A program made the translations under genes and the position numbers. From Fasciola hepatica (Eukaryota > Platyhelminthes > Trematoda > Plagiorchiida > Fasciolidae), in NCBI GenBank assembly GCA_948099385.1, contig CANUEZ040000129.1, forward strand, positions 2,852,001-2,916,000: a stretch of DNA of 64,000 bases, written 5' to 3'. Shown one piece after another: positions 23,426-35,600 of the stretch. Positions within the stretch are counted from its first letter, which is position 1. The number at the start of each line of letters is the position of its first letter. A model generated the notes under the pieces. It searched no databases, was not told the origin of the DNA, and was given only the letters and a program-made list of their open reading frames with translations.

Positions 23426-24665
23426 TAGAGACTAAGATTAATCATTTTAACAAACATCTGAATACTTACTCAGTTTCAGTAGTAGGAGATTGGATTTGAT
23501 TACCGAATAATTCACCGCGCAGCAACTTAATTTTAATCCCAATTGAAATCTATAGAAGCAGCTATTTCATCCTCGAAAGGTTACCGAATTAGTAGATGTG
23601 AAAAACCTCAATCATGAAATTAACTGGGGTTGTAAACGGAAGGATCAATAAAAAGGCACTTAGGAGCGAAAGTTAGCCTGTTACGTCTGTGTTAGCGGGA
23701 AACTTCCTGGATTTGATGAACAATAAACGAGTAGTGTTCAGACACAGCTGAGCTCTGTTCGATAGCTCTCGGATAAGGTGACCCAAGGTTTGATCATAAT
23801 TCCTTGAAAATCCTGGAACGATGACTGTCCGCAGGACTGGTCAAAGGCTATCCGACAACGTATTTTACTGCTGAATCAAATCGGAGCCGTTCATTATTCA
23901 CCAAATCAAGAAGTTGCTTTGTCAGTCCCAATTTTGTGTTTTATATCTATTTACTTGCAATTGCAATACTCCGTACAAGACCAACCACAAGGCGTCTGTC
24001 CAAGAGGATCACAAAACATTGTCCAGCCTCCGTTCGCAAATGTATAGTCCACCTATCTTGCAAAACTTGAACAATAGCGCATATTAATTTAACCCGTAAA
24101 CAAGTTCAGGATGCAGTCTACCACATTTGAACTTTGCAATAAAGCACTACGCCAGAGACGTCTCGCAGCATCTGGAGGCATAGCTGTCAAAATCCTGAAG
24201 CCTAAATTAAACAAGCAGCGTAACTTAGTGCAACTGTTATTGTTGTCATGACGGTAAGAGGCAAACTCCTACATTTCAGTAAATGGCGCATAACCTTTCC
24301 CTTGCTTCAACTTCCAATCTAACAAATGAGCTTTTTCCCAAGGAACACTTAGACAATTTTTCAGACATTTCTCTTAAGTGGTTGGACTTGTCCGATTATT
24401 TGTTGTTACACTTGCAATTATGATGAATACCTCACCGTTACACAATGTCAACTGAGCTGTCCATGTAGTCCTTCAAACATCAACCTTTTTATGTAAATTC
24501 CTGGGACGAGGTGTCTAAAATAAAATGATCTGCCATGCCAAGTTTTCCGTCAGTCCTTAGTTGAGAATCCAAGGAGGGGCACCATAGAAACGCTTTTGTA
24601 GTCCTGTTGGAGATTATTATCTGGGCATATCCAAGCGTCTAAAGATGGATGGACAGAATTGAAAG
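23426..24665. other. intergenic, nothing recognised
   Basis: No coding signal, repeat pair or RNA gene seen in about 1.2 kb. Confidence 0.5.
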
Positions 24666-24795
24666 TTTCATTCGATGGCGGCCAGACTCACACACTGGGT
24701 TCCGATTCCAGCTAGGTCCTGGCTGATGCGTACAGCTGACGATTCTTAACAAGCCGGATAAAACTATAGCATAGTGTTTGAATGGGGCATACAAT
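24666..24795 (+). repeat. tRNA-derived SINE, group A, 5' part degraded
   Basis: CACTGGGTTCCGATTCCAGC resembles a B box. GCTGACGATTCTTAACAA and a GATAAAACTATAGCATAGTG tail follow, matching the body of the 47.4 kb copy. Confidence 0.6.
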
Positions 24796-27129
24796 AGTTA
24801 ACTGCGATCCTACATGAAGCACCTTTCAATAAACTGTTTAAACGTGCTACCGAGAGAAAAAGACAGCCCCTTTCCAAGATATGTATTTTTGGTTTTTAGA
24901 TATTAGGAAATATTCACAACCGTGCATTGCATGGATCAGTACTCTGATTCGACCGAGTTAATCACTAGTCATCAAGTTTTTATTGTAATTTTTTGTCTTA
25001 TTCCGAAAACAAAAACGAAATTTCACCATTTTCATGGCTTTAACATACCATAATCGACGAACCATGGACAGTGAGTAAACATTTTTCATACCCGGCGATA
25101 CTTTTCATGATATGGTTTTTTTCTTTAGTGGCTTATTGAGACATGGAGCTAGACATGAGAATAATCCGGATTGTCTGCTGAATACTAAAGCGAATCCGTC
25201 TGGATTCGATCAGTCTAAAGAAGATATTTCATGGAGACGAGTTCAGAATTTCTAATGGAATTTTCTTCCCAAATGAATGACCGGATGTAAGGTCCTTTCC
25301 CGACGTTTCAGCTGATTTACCCCCGACCGGTGTTCTTTCACTGAGGGTGACTTAACTGTGAAACGTTTTGCCAAAGTCACCAAGAAAGAAGACGACGATA
25401 CCCGGTTCAAAATACACCCTGATGTACTCTTGGGGGCAATAAAGAAGATGCTTCTTTTTGAACGGCTCCACGGAGTGTATGCGAAGCAGCTTACACGGAA
25501 TAATTCCCTAAGCCTTTCTCTTTCAAGAAAGCAGGTCGAAAACTGGCCACAAAGATTAGCATACAGTTGCACTGGCTTTTATGATAAAGAAAATCACTTA
25601 ACTATTGAGATCACCACAGGTATCACGTATCTTTCACTCTTGTCGTCTATTTGTTTTTGAACAACATTTTACTGAACCGAGGCATTGCTTAATTAATCCT
25701 TCCCACCTTGGATGACTAGCCGGAGTCATAGACTCAACAATGGATCACTTATGTTGGCTGAGCCCTCTCAGATCGATCACTTTCTGGAAATCAGAATAAA
25801 TATTGAGCAAAACAGCAGAAAAATGTGTTAATACTAATAAAAAATGTGATCAACCAACTTGTGGTTTCTCGAAGCTCTTCCGCCTGTTCTGCAAAGGAAG
25901 ATTAACCAACATAGTTGTAAAAAAAGCTTTCAGATTCAAAGTATTCTTAGGGAGAAAAAAGTCACACCTTTTATAATTTATGTATAATCCTTACGAACTC
26001 ACCGAAAAATTCCACAACTGTCCGCAAGCTTGCTGAGAGAAACTAGCCCGGGGAGAAAAATGACAGGGGAGGAATTTTGCAATAAACTCCAAACGATGGA
26101 TACAAATTTGCGATCAGCTGTGTTGCTTACTCACACACGCAGACATGCAGACACACAAGACCACGTGCACAAGTACCGTGTACCTCGAGGTGTTTGTTGG
26201 CCAGTGAACAATAAGTCAGTTTATTGTGGTCAATTGTTGACCCTTCTTTGAGGATAGATTCCTCTGTCAAACAGTTGGCAAAATCCTGGCATTGATATCG
26301 AATTTCCGTTAAATATCACATAACTTAACAGAATTGAGAATTCAGAAAATATGTTCAGCTGTTTGTCCGTCCCTGCTTATGCTTGACGCATGTTCTGGCA
26401 TACGCGACTGTGTGTGAATGTATGCACCAGCTCATGCTCAGTATACGAGTGTGTGTGTGTGTGTGTGTGACCGTTCTGGGTGAACTCAGAAACAGTCGAC
26501 AGTTCCGTCCTCGTGACTGTGCCCACCTCGTCTCAGTCATAGTTCTCAGCCTGTCTGTCAATCGATCCAGGCCGGGTATTTGGTCCAATGCACTGTTCTC
26601 GTACAAACCCCCCGGGGCAAGAAGGGTAGGAAAGAATGGGAGTAATGCGGCAACTCCAACGTGTCTGTGCTGTGATTTAGGTGTGTTTCGCTTCAATGGA
26701 CAGAATGATCACGTAAGCACACCGAACCACGAAGAAAACCAATCATTAGCACGACAAAGGACAGATTGTGGATTGACCGAATTTGTGTGTATCTTTCTCG
26801 TGTAAATGAAATTCGAGCTTTACCATCTGTTATATTCATCCATGCGAACTGAATTTAAAATTGATCCGATAAATGCTTCCACACTGGAATTTCAGTAGCT
26901 GCAGTTGCAAACTGACAGATACGAAATCCGTGAACTGACTCACATGTTAGAAGTTGTACACCCTGACGGAATTCGAACCCTGAATATATGGTGGCAAATA
27001 ACGAGATTCTAAGATTAAAAAAATCTACATGCATGAACAAAGAATCTCTAGCCCGGCTACTTCAGAAGACATTGTTACACTTAGAGATGTCATTTCGAAT
27101 AGTGGAGTATTTAAACTGTTCGCCATTCG
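24796..27129. other. intergenic, GT microsatellite at 26448-26469
   Basis: Only a 22-base GT microsatellite stands out. Open frames near 25.36-25.66 and 26.4-26.8 kb occur on both strands and match no family I know. Confidence 0.5.
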
Positions 27130-27215
27130 GTTCATCAACGGTCAACTCGACACTGAAAACAACGGAAGCAGTGCGCAGTTGTTTTATTCTTGTTATCATT
27201 GTTTGCTGGTGTTGG
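27130..27215 (-). repeat. SINE group A tail fragment
   Basis: GCGCAGTTGTTTTATTCTTG and flanks match the tail of the 47.4 kb copy (CACAGTTGTTTTATCTTTG). The tRNA head is absent. Confidence 0.5.
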
Positions 27216-27249
27216 GCTAAACTAATATTCCTTAAACTTCTTTTCATTT

Positions 27250-27402
27250 AGTACGCAACAAAATACAATATTTCTGGAAGGTGGCCGCGCCAAGTGAAAG
27301 GCTGCCAGATGGAAAAGTGACCGGTGGTGATGGGAATCGAACCAGGGTTGTAAATGGCAAAACTCCATGACAATGAGCGTCTGACCACAGCCGGTCATTG
27401 TT
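27250..27402 (-). repeat. tRNA-derived SINE, group B, copy 1
   Basis: Minus-strand copy: head GACCGGCTGTGGTCAGACGC (A box), B box TGGTTCGATTCCC, then GGCAGCCTTTCACTTGG and CTTCCAGAAATATTGTATTT. Same order as the copies at 37.6, 40.8, 50.5 and 53.1 kb. Confidence 0.8.
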
Positions 27403-28329
27403 ATGAGCCCCACCCATCAACTAACAAGGAGGAATTAGCTGTACAGTGTCTTCACGATACTCATTGATAAGCAGAACGTTGATAATGCAAGATGAATCAC
27501 TTGGAGAAGTGTCTTATGGATCTCAGTATTGATTTTAGCCTTTACTTACTTCAGCAGGGACACTAGCTGGAAGACAGTATGGTTGGTGAGTGAGAATGAG
27601 CACCTGCACGGATCTAGATATCCCGTCATTTGATACCAAGAGTAATCCTAATTCGTACTTTATAAACCGTTTCGTGAACATGAATAAATTATGAAACTTG
27701 TGACTGAGACCCATGGCCACCCCATAAGTGATATTGGAACAACTATTTTGCCGATCAATCGACATCCTTTGTCTGAATTCATTGTCAGGCTGTTGCTACC
27801 GTCAGTTCTGGGATATCATTTCGGGGCTTTTATCTTATCGCTTACGAGTATTATTACAACGAATTGGGAGCGATTTACTGGACTTTATAGCCGTCTAGAA
27901 AAAAGACGAAAAAGTGCTACACGCCAAAACGCGTTAGTGGTTTGGAAAGAATCTCATTCGTGCCTGCTAAAATACAAGCAGGTAAAGAAACCACAGAAAT
28001 TCTGTACAGCTTTAATCAAAACATTAAACGGGTCAACGGATGAGATTGGATAAAGAGAGGGTTTGCTACGCAGGGAGTGGGAACACTGAACGATGATCTT
28101 TCTGCAAAATGGATGGATATTGTTATATTATAGACACAAGTCTGATACGAGGTCTCCCAAGGCTATACCAGAAACATGACTGACGGCGTGCGAACCTCTA
28201 CGGTGAATGATACAATCCTTTTTATGTAAATAGTCACACCCAAAATTGATTGCTCTACAATTCGTTGTGAACTTAGTCAATGTCGCTTTGGAATTATTCT
28301 CAATACCACTAACTGTCACCCAGGATCCA
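27403..28329. other. intergenic, nothing recognised
   Basis: Contains a 120-codon plus-strand ORF (27691-28053) without recognisable similarity. No repeat partner seen. Confidence 0.4.
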
Positions 28330-28590
28330 CTACTTGGAAATTTTCAGCTGAATTGGAAACACATAATATTCTGTTTCGTCATCCAAAACTCGTTTTTGTG
28401 CAAAAAGGCCGGAATTAGTGGCAACTAGGAAACGTAAGAGCCCTGGTTGCACATTGTCCTTTGTCGTACAACCCGTTTGGAAGGTGACAGTTCCCGGATA
28501 GGTCAGTACCAACATTCGGTCTCCATTTCGAAAGATACCGTCTCTAAGCACTGTTTCTAACTGTCGGGTTAACACAAACACATGTGTGAC
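28330..28590 (-). CDS. candidate coding exon, unknown protein
   Basis: On the minus strand an AAATACAG| acceptor at 28591 is followed by 86 open codons: VTHVFVLTRQLETVLRDGIF, a GDRMLVLTYPGTVTF stretch, then GLLRFLVATNSG, ending with TAG at 28332-28330. The composition is protein-like, with balanced hydrophobic and charged residues. A weak donor (CCAA|GTAGTG) overlaps the stop, so it could be internal or terminal. It would be a minus-strand gene upstream of junctophilin. I recognise no family, and chance openness is possible. Confidence 0.25.
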   Translation of the reverse strand, partial: VTHVFVLTRQLETVLRDGIFRNGDRMLVLTYPGTVTFQTGCTTKDNVQPGLLRFLVATNSGLFAQKRVLDDETEYYVFPIQLKISK

Positions 28591-29744
28591 CTGTATTTAA
28601 GGATCTTGGTTAATTGAAACTACCAAAGACGAGCTCGCTCAGCTTGAGAATTTCGAATGATTTCTTTAAGACAGAAAAAACAACAGAACAGGTGGTGGTG
28701 TGGTAAATTACATCAATTTCGAGTGGTCTGGCAAGTCTGACGTTCTCTTCACTTTCTCGATGTTGACTGTGTGGTTGTTAAATGCCATTCTAAATTCTCT
28801 ACTTTTTCAGACACTCCACCCAGTATGCTGTACATAGCTCGCTTTTGCTATCTGAGGGACATCTACCTGCTCTTTGATGCTTTGTTACACATTATGGTTC
28901 CATTGCTGACTGACGGTAGTCGGAGATTTCAATCAGGTACCTACTCACTTTCACTTGCTTTTGATTCAAGTGACCTCTATCTTATCCCAACTAGGGGAAG
29001 TGCTGTTGTGGCCAGAATTATCACCAGCCCCCCGAACTTTATCACAAACAACTTAAAGCTCCCGTTTCAACGAGTTATCACACTCACGTAACTTTCGCAT
29101 TCAGCAAACTGACCTCTCTCCATGAGGAAGAAAAGCATGAAAGAAATAATTATAAATTAGAAACTTGCCGACAGTCATCACAGCTTTTCCTAAAAGACCC
29201 ATTTCCATTGTCTCTTCGAGGATTTCTTTTAGGTTCTATCTTTCACGCCTAATCCATTTACAAGAAAACGGTATGCGGTATTCGGTTTGTGTTCTCCTAT
29301 GGGCACAGTTCGTAATGACGGCGTGATATGTCCATTTCAAAAGTGTCACAGAAAGCAAAATAAACATGTCTATAAACTACGCAGCCAAACTCCTGTGAAT
29401 CGTCATTCTTTCATGATGAACCAATGCATACGGTGGTTCAATACGTCTCTTGCTCAACAGTTCTGAAGTATTAAAAACAAAGTAATTTCACACGGAATCC
29501 AGCTTCTGTGTGGACAACGGGTTCAGTCAAAAAAATGCAAGACGGACGTCGACGGGCTGAAGGTTGCATTTAGTTATCCATTAGCGGACTCCATCCCGTC
29601 GTGAAGGCCTTCTGTTTCCTCAGAAACAAGGCCATTTTCCTCTGAAAATATCTTCGGGTTACTTCTAATCACAGAAGAGCCTCTGCTATATTCGGACGGT
29701 TTGTCTTCTATTCTTCTCAAATTTGGAACGAGTTCACTATCCGG
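28591..29744. other. intergenic, nothing firm
   Basis: A 106-codon plus-strand ORF (28771-29091) resembles nothing known to me. Bases 29580-29744 may be 5' flank of the retrotransposon that follows. Confidence 0.4.
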
Positions 29745-31130
29745 AATAATGACTTACCTCATCAGCAGATTCGTTGATGCCGGTGCAACTCCTGCCTCCA
29801 GGAAACCCGTAACAGTGGTGCTTATTCCCCAAAATTCGAATTCCAACATTTTGTCTTAAAGTACTCGCCCAGTCGCCACTTGTGCCCCTAAGTCTAATGA
29901 GCGTGCTATCCAAAAGCGATTCCAATCCACTTTTATCGTTTCCAGCGACTCAATCAGTTTTGTATACAAGTGTATTCTGGACACAGTTGCTTCCGTTTGC
30001 CATTTCACTGCGAAGAACTGAAATGGTTCTGTGACACCAGTTCGCTGTTACCTCCTCGACTATTTCTCCACTTTTGATTCGGTTCCCTGTCCTCCACGTA
30101 GTACAATGTTGGGACCCTTTGACTATCCTACTCCTTTACTTTCATGGTCAAAGGAGGGCTTTCCCAAAAGAACTCAACGTCGGTACAAGCCTGTCGAGTA
30201 TCTTGAATAATGACTATAGTTTTCTTCAGGAAGTCATTCCTCAGCCTTGTTTTTTCACCACTTTTGTAAGCAAATTGTTCACTGCACTACCTGCACGACA
30301 TATGAAAGATACCGATGACATGCTGCTCTATCAGCCAATCGCCAATCCACCAACATTTACCTCTTCTTCTGGGAAATTGTGCAACAAACAGAACATTTCA
30401 TCCTATTCTGGCCCACATCACAACTTTTCCAAAATCCCTGACTGTGCTCAGTCCCTCTCTCTCTTTCGTTTTAGGCAATCGGTTATCAACTCTGCCTCCT
30501 TTCCAGAACTACCCTGGTTAAATACTTGGGTGTTACAATCAACACCAATTTGCATTGGCCTCCCAATATTCAGTATTATGTGGAATATTACGCAGACCGT
30601 CTTTTCAGATTTATGGGTGAAGTCATTTTGGTATTAGATAATTTCTTATATTTTCTTTTGTCCATTGATATATTTTTCCACTCCCACTCTACTTCTCCCT
30701 AGTAATCACTCCTTGTCTATTGAAAACTATCTTATTACATTACCTTGCGGCTCAGCTATTATCAATCGTGGTTTATCAATACCCATGGGATAATTTACCT
30801 CTAAAGTATGTGACCGGCTGGTTGTTGCCTGTGAGACAATCAGCACGTGTATTCTTACGGACCATACCCATCTATTGTACAATGACTTATCTGCATGTCG
30901 TTTACACCCCTCTACATGTCCACTTGTGTAAGATCTATTGCAGCTCTGCAGTGTTCCATTCAGCGTATGTTTTGACTGACAAAATGAAAGTCATTGAGTA
31001 ATCTGACATGAACCTCGGTGAGTGAAAGTTTTATTTATGCAGTATTCATCTGCATATTTCAAAGTGACGGTAATCAGTGTCCTTTCTTTTTGGGTGGAAT
31101 GTGCGGTTGTTGACTTACTGAAGTCAATAT
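29745..31130 (+). mobile_element. non-LTR retrotransposon fragment (CR1/jockey type), copy 2
   Basis: Second copy of the element at 8135-9445, same orientation. It has the palm motif region (LLDYFSTFDSVP-like, near 30050), DDMLLYQP near 30315, and [18 protein letters not shown] near 30520. From about 30290 to 30870 it is almost identical to 8605-9190, while the flanking parts are more diverged. It carries the same out-of-frame segment as copy 1 between the DD motif and KYLGV, giving a 187-codon spurious ORF at 30074-30637. Non-functional. Confidence 0.82.
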
Positions 31131-32380
31131 AATACAGTAATATACAAGACAATACGATACAAAACAAGGAAGATGATGGTAGAACAATACAGAATTATGA
31201 AAAATATAAACTGGTCTACGAAGGAAGAGATGATAAATCGCGGGGAATTCCGGTGCTGAAGTTGACGATTCTGAAAGGAAGATGGGCGCTTTTTTCTAGT
31301 AGTTATTTCAATATCAAAACCAATGCAAATTCACTCATAAGCTTACACCGAGGTATTTAAATCAAAATCCGTGTGCTTCCCCATTTATGATGTACTGGTT
31401 TTAAAAGTGGGGAACAACATGGTGACCACAGTACAGCAATTGTTCGACTGATCCTTGATTACCATCTTCGTGCGCTACAAATCGATTATGAATATACCAC
31501 GGCTATTGGAAGTCGGAGGTACATAGACGGATGGGCAGAGTTTCTCGAAACTTCAAAGGACCTCTTTTGCTTTCACTGTGGCTTCTCATGTATGCGTACC
31601 CGATACTCCCCAGTACTGCTACTTTCTTCCAGTTCTTAACTAGAGACCGAAAATTCGTTGTTCTTGTGTTACCTGCAGCTAATCCCGAAATAATAACCAA
31701 CCATCAGTGGACACATTTTTGAAGAGCTTTCCCCAACACTCCTGTTGGATAAACGGGATAGTTGTGACTAGAAATGAAACTTACAGACCCTGGATAGTGC
31801 TTTTTGTGCAGAGTGCGCAGTCTTGAGCCTACACAGGCTGCACAACACTCAACGAGGTGAACGGAGCAGTGGTTATAATATGTAAATCAAGGAATTTCAC
31901 ATAATTCCTGCCTGTTTTAGCATCAATGGTTGAAAGAACCTCTTCGTCGCATTTCCGATCAATCAGGTTAATGGGCCATAGACTGGCAAAACTGATTAAA
32001 TTTCTCGCCCGTCCATACTTCTATATCGAGCTATGATAATGCTAGTCGCATGAAATAGCAACGTGGTGTGAAATTATCGCTAGCTCAGTTGGTGAGCCTA
32101 CTTGGTCATCAGATAAACTGTGCAGACAAAAATAGAGCTTCTGTGGATTTTTCGATGATGCTCGAAGTGTGTACACACGGTAGGCAGAATGATTCATCTT
32201 TGAAAGAAATTAGAGTTGGTGGCTCTGTCTTTTCTCCAAATTGCATTGGCAGTACATTTTACGCGGAATGCCTAACATTCACTTTCCCCGTAGTGTTGAA
32301 TCTATATCTAAAGGTGGGTCACTATTATAACCAGACGTAGAATTCGATATTCCATGGCTCTCTATTCCTTTCTGTTTGCC
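31131..32380. other. intergenic, nothing recognised
   Basis: About 1.2 kb between two retrotransposons. Small ORFs at 31503-31722 and 32068-32340 look random. Confidence 0.4.
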
Positions 32381-34390
32381 CTAAATGTGGAAGAGGTATC
32401 GATCCAAGTCTCTTTTCGTGACGTGAACTCAAAGCAAGTCTTCCTAGGGATCAAGAAATCCGATGGTCTCAAAAAGCCTCAGGGATGAAACATACTGCCG
32501 CTGTGGGAAATTCCCGCAAGCTGTTTCTTCTTATCCGAGTCACTGGTATGGAGCTATTAAGTGTGAGCGAAAAGATCTGCAAAAGTGACGGTTAGCCTAT
32601 CCACAGTTTGCAGCAACTTCTTGTATGCTGGAAGGAGCAATTTAAAGCACAATTTAGCTGACCTTCAGCGTCAGCCTCTCCCATAGCTGTTACCGCACAC
32701 TTCCCGTGGTCTGGTTCGATAAATCCACCTTCTGAGGCAGAGATCAGCGCGGAACTCCAAGCTCTAGGACGTTACAAAGCGCATGGTCCCGATGGCCTAT
32801 CCCTAGCCCTATATACAGGTAGTGGAATGGATCTTGCTAGAGAACTTGTGGGAAAAATCGATTGTCGTCCCCATCTTCAAGAAAGGTTCACGCATTGACT
32901 GGACTCATACTCCCATAGGGGTATGAGCCCAATCCCTATAACTTCTAAGCTGCTACCGTCCATCATTCTCCGCAGGCTATACAACACGCGTGATGAGCAA
33001 ACTGGATTTCGTACTGTTCGTGGATGTATCGATCGAATCTTCACTCTCCGACAGCTGTTAGAGCACCGTTACGCACTACTAAGACCAACGACTGTTGCGT
33101 TTCTAGACATTCGCGTGGCCTTTGACTCCGTCGATAGGTCTGTATTGTGGTACTGTTTGTTAAGAAACGGTGTAGCTGAGACGTACGTGTCGGTCTTAAA
33201 CGAGTTGTATCGTCATACCTCAGGTCGGGTTAGGGCTTATGGCCACTTGTCGCCACACTTCGCCGTCTACAGTGGAGTACGATAAGGCTGATCTAATCCC
33301 CGTTTCTTTTCAAATTTGCTAAAGAGGATGTCCTAAAGAACGCTTTTTCTGGTTTTCCAAAAGGTGATGTTGAACTCCCCTCAGGGAACAGAGTCTTTGA
33401 CTTAGAGTAGGCCGATTTTATCATCTTGTTTGGCGACAATGCACAGGCGATTCAACACCCATTGAATCCCTGGGCGACTGAGGTGTCCCGGTATGGTATG
33501 TACTTTGCGGCTCCGAAGTGCTAAGAGCTTGTTAAGACTGGCTGGAGCCTGTGCCTGCACTCACCCTTAGTGGGGATCGGTGAGAGGTAGCCAATAGCTT
33601 TAGGTACCTCGGGAGCTTGATCACAGCCGGTGGTGGTGTTGGGGAGATCACATTCACGAATTGTGAGAGCCAGAGGAGCTTTCGCTAACCTGCGTCATCC
33701 GTAGCGCCGCCATGACATCCCGCTTTTCTTCAAGAAAAGGGCATACAGTGCCACCGTTCGTATTTTTCTTCCTAACCGTTGCGAGACCTGGCCCCTCCGC
33801 GTTGAGGATGCTCGGCGGCTTTCTATGTTCGACCACCGGTGTCTCCGAAGAGTTGCTCCTGTCTGGTGGGGACATTAGGTGAGCAATGACGAGGTTCGTC
33901 GTCGTGTGTTCGGTGCTGATAGTTGCCTCCTGACAGAGATATTTTTTCTACATCGTATCCGATGGCTTGGGCAAGTTTTGTGTACGCCTGCCAATCGTTT
34001 ACCTTTTTCGTGCTTTTCTCGCACGGGCTGGGCAAGCCTAGAAGAAAAACTGCTCGGCGGTCAGGTTAAGACTTGGGTCAGGATCATAAAATAGTTAGCT
34101 TCAGCTATGGCTTCGGTTGATGCTTCCCACCTTCCTCGTTGGGACCCAAGAGATGAGGACTGTCGTTGGTTAGAGACGCTGAGAGATGTGGCTCAGAACG
34201 GAATCCAGTGGCGCGAATGCTGTTTGGCCTGTCTGTTAACTTCCCATTCCCCATGAGCAATTGAAAAATGGACAAAAATTTACAAAACTTGTACCTTGAA
34301 AATACTAAAATAATTTGCTTTCACTTGTTGTAATCTTTATTCTCACTGTTCATCCCCCATCCCTCAACTTTGTAATTTTTCTCTGTTGTT
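32380..34390 (+). mobile_element. RTE-type non-LTR retrotransposon, decayed, plus strand
   Basis: Order matches flatworm endonuclease-reverse transcriptase proteins. A linker comes first, then LGRYKAHGPDGLSLALY (about 32765), GFRTVRGCIDRIFTLRQLLE and FLDIRVAFDSVDRSVLW (33003-33150). RVRAYGHLSPHFAVYSGVR ends at 33285, then a frameshifted PLSPFLF-like block. The catalytic motif is degraded to a stop followed by ADFIILFGD (33405-33430). After that come FRYLGSLIT (33600), SMFDHRCLRR (33825), VRRRVFG and RIRWLGQVL (33885-33980). Several stops and frameshifts make it a pseudogene. The endonuclease domain was not recovered upstream. Confidence 0.88.
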
Positions 34391-34639
34391 GTTGCTTTGG
34401 CGCCATGCTCGTTTTAAACCCGGTGTAAAATGTATCATCGATTCAGTTCAAACTTTCCCAGCCATAAACTTCATGCTTATGCAATCTGGTTTGTGTTACT
34501 GTCACTCAATTTTGTCTAGTCGAGAGAAAAAAAGAACAACAGAACGGATAAGAAAGTTTAAAAACGAAATCACGAAAAAGAAGAAAGACTTCAAATGTAA
34601 CTACTCGACTGACTGCCGTGCTTAGACAAGTCACTTAAT
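34391..34639. other. spacer between two tail-to-tail RTE elements
   Basis: A-rich stretch of about 250 bases including a lysine-rich ORF end. Probably 3' UTR debris of the flanking elements. Confidence 0.4.
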
Positions 34640-35600
34640 GTGTACTCTACTATCCGGTAGGCGTGTCTCATGGACCCCAACCCTGAAACCTAACAAGTCC
34701 GAAACGGCCAAGTCTGCTGGTCATGATCTTCATAACCTTTGCCATTTCATGGACCGACTACATCGAAATTCTTTCCAACATCTACCTGACTCAGAACAAC
34801 GCACAATGAGGAAGTCTTTCAGGAGGCCTGCGTAACACATGTCCCAACCATTTTATCCTGCTTATACTGAGAGCTTGCTGCACAGGCTATCCTCCGATCT
34901 TCTGTGAAGACTTCGATGCACAAATACCAATAGTCTTTGTTCATCTTCTACCTATCTACCCGTATAAAAGAAAGGATCTAATGGTTGCAATGTGCACTCC
35001 ACCCTCGGTAGACAGTCGGTGCCACAGATGACTGGGTTCGGAAAAAGTCAAACACACCTTCTGTATACGTGACGAAAATTTATCCGTTATCTGACCACCC
35101 GGTAAAATGTAACTGTCCAAGTAACGAAAATCTTCTACTTCAGCTAGGGCTTGCTCTGCCCAGGTAAGTTTTGTCGTACAGCCTATCCAGTCCTGTAGCA
35201 GCATTTTGCACTTTGAAGGTTTAGAAAATCTTTCAAATCTAGCCACGCCTTTGCTTATGCTTTCGAGAAAAACGTGCAACTTACCTGGATCTTCACTTAA
35301 AACAATAATGTCTTCCACATAATCTGAGCCAGATGGTTGCCACTATTCTTTCAAGGGTATAGTACTATTTCTAGTCCTCTCAATTGCATCACTTCTCGTG
35401 ATGAGCACGGATGAAACATCACCGTAGATAAGAACTTGGCGCCGGATGTTAGCTTAAAAGAGCTGAAATTGGGTAGTTAATCTCTCCAGTGTGTCCTTGA
35501 ACAATAGGCAGCGCCGAAATACTAGCATATGGACTAAGTCAAACGACTTTTTCAGAACAAGATAAGCAGTCCGCTGCAGTCTAGTATATGCAAATTAATT
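34640..35600 (-). mobile_element. RTE-type non-LTR retrotransposon, 5'-truncated, minus strand
   Basis: Minus strand from about 35590 reads TAYLVLKKSFDLVHM and RRQVLIYGDVSSVLITRSD. YVEDIIVLSEDPGKLHVFLE (35315) follows, where the YADD-type catalytic motif has become YVED. Then SKCKMLLQDWIG, FRYLDSYILPGG, SSRIQKVCLTFSEPSHLWHR and ATIRSFLLYG (34956). Further decayed C-terminal coding runs down to about 34640 and aligns with 62.9-63.2 kb. Stops and a frameshift near 35340 show it is dead. Its 3' end faces that of the plus-strand element. Confidence 0.85.

Noticed and set aside
25080..25660. RHGARHE motif near 25140 resembling histidine phosphatases, plus the 100-codon ORF downstream and a GTGAGT...CTTTAG 58-base intron-like segment
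   Set aside because: No reading frame stays open across the apparent short intron, the first frame stops within 40 codons, and the downstream ORF has no family resemblance.
26355..26805. ORFs of 113 and 140 codons on opposite strands
   Set aside because: They span a GT microsatellite and overlap each other, with no recognisable domain.
30074..30637. 187-codon ORF as a novel gene
   Set aside because: It is an out-of-frame reading of a decayed reverse transcriptase. Real RT motifs lie in the other frames, and the same ORF segment recurs at 8615-8950.
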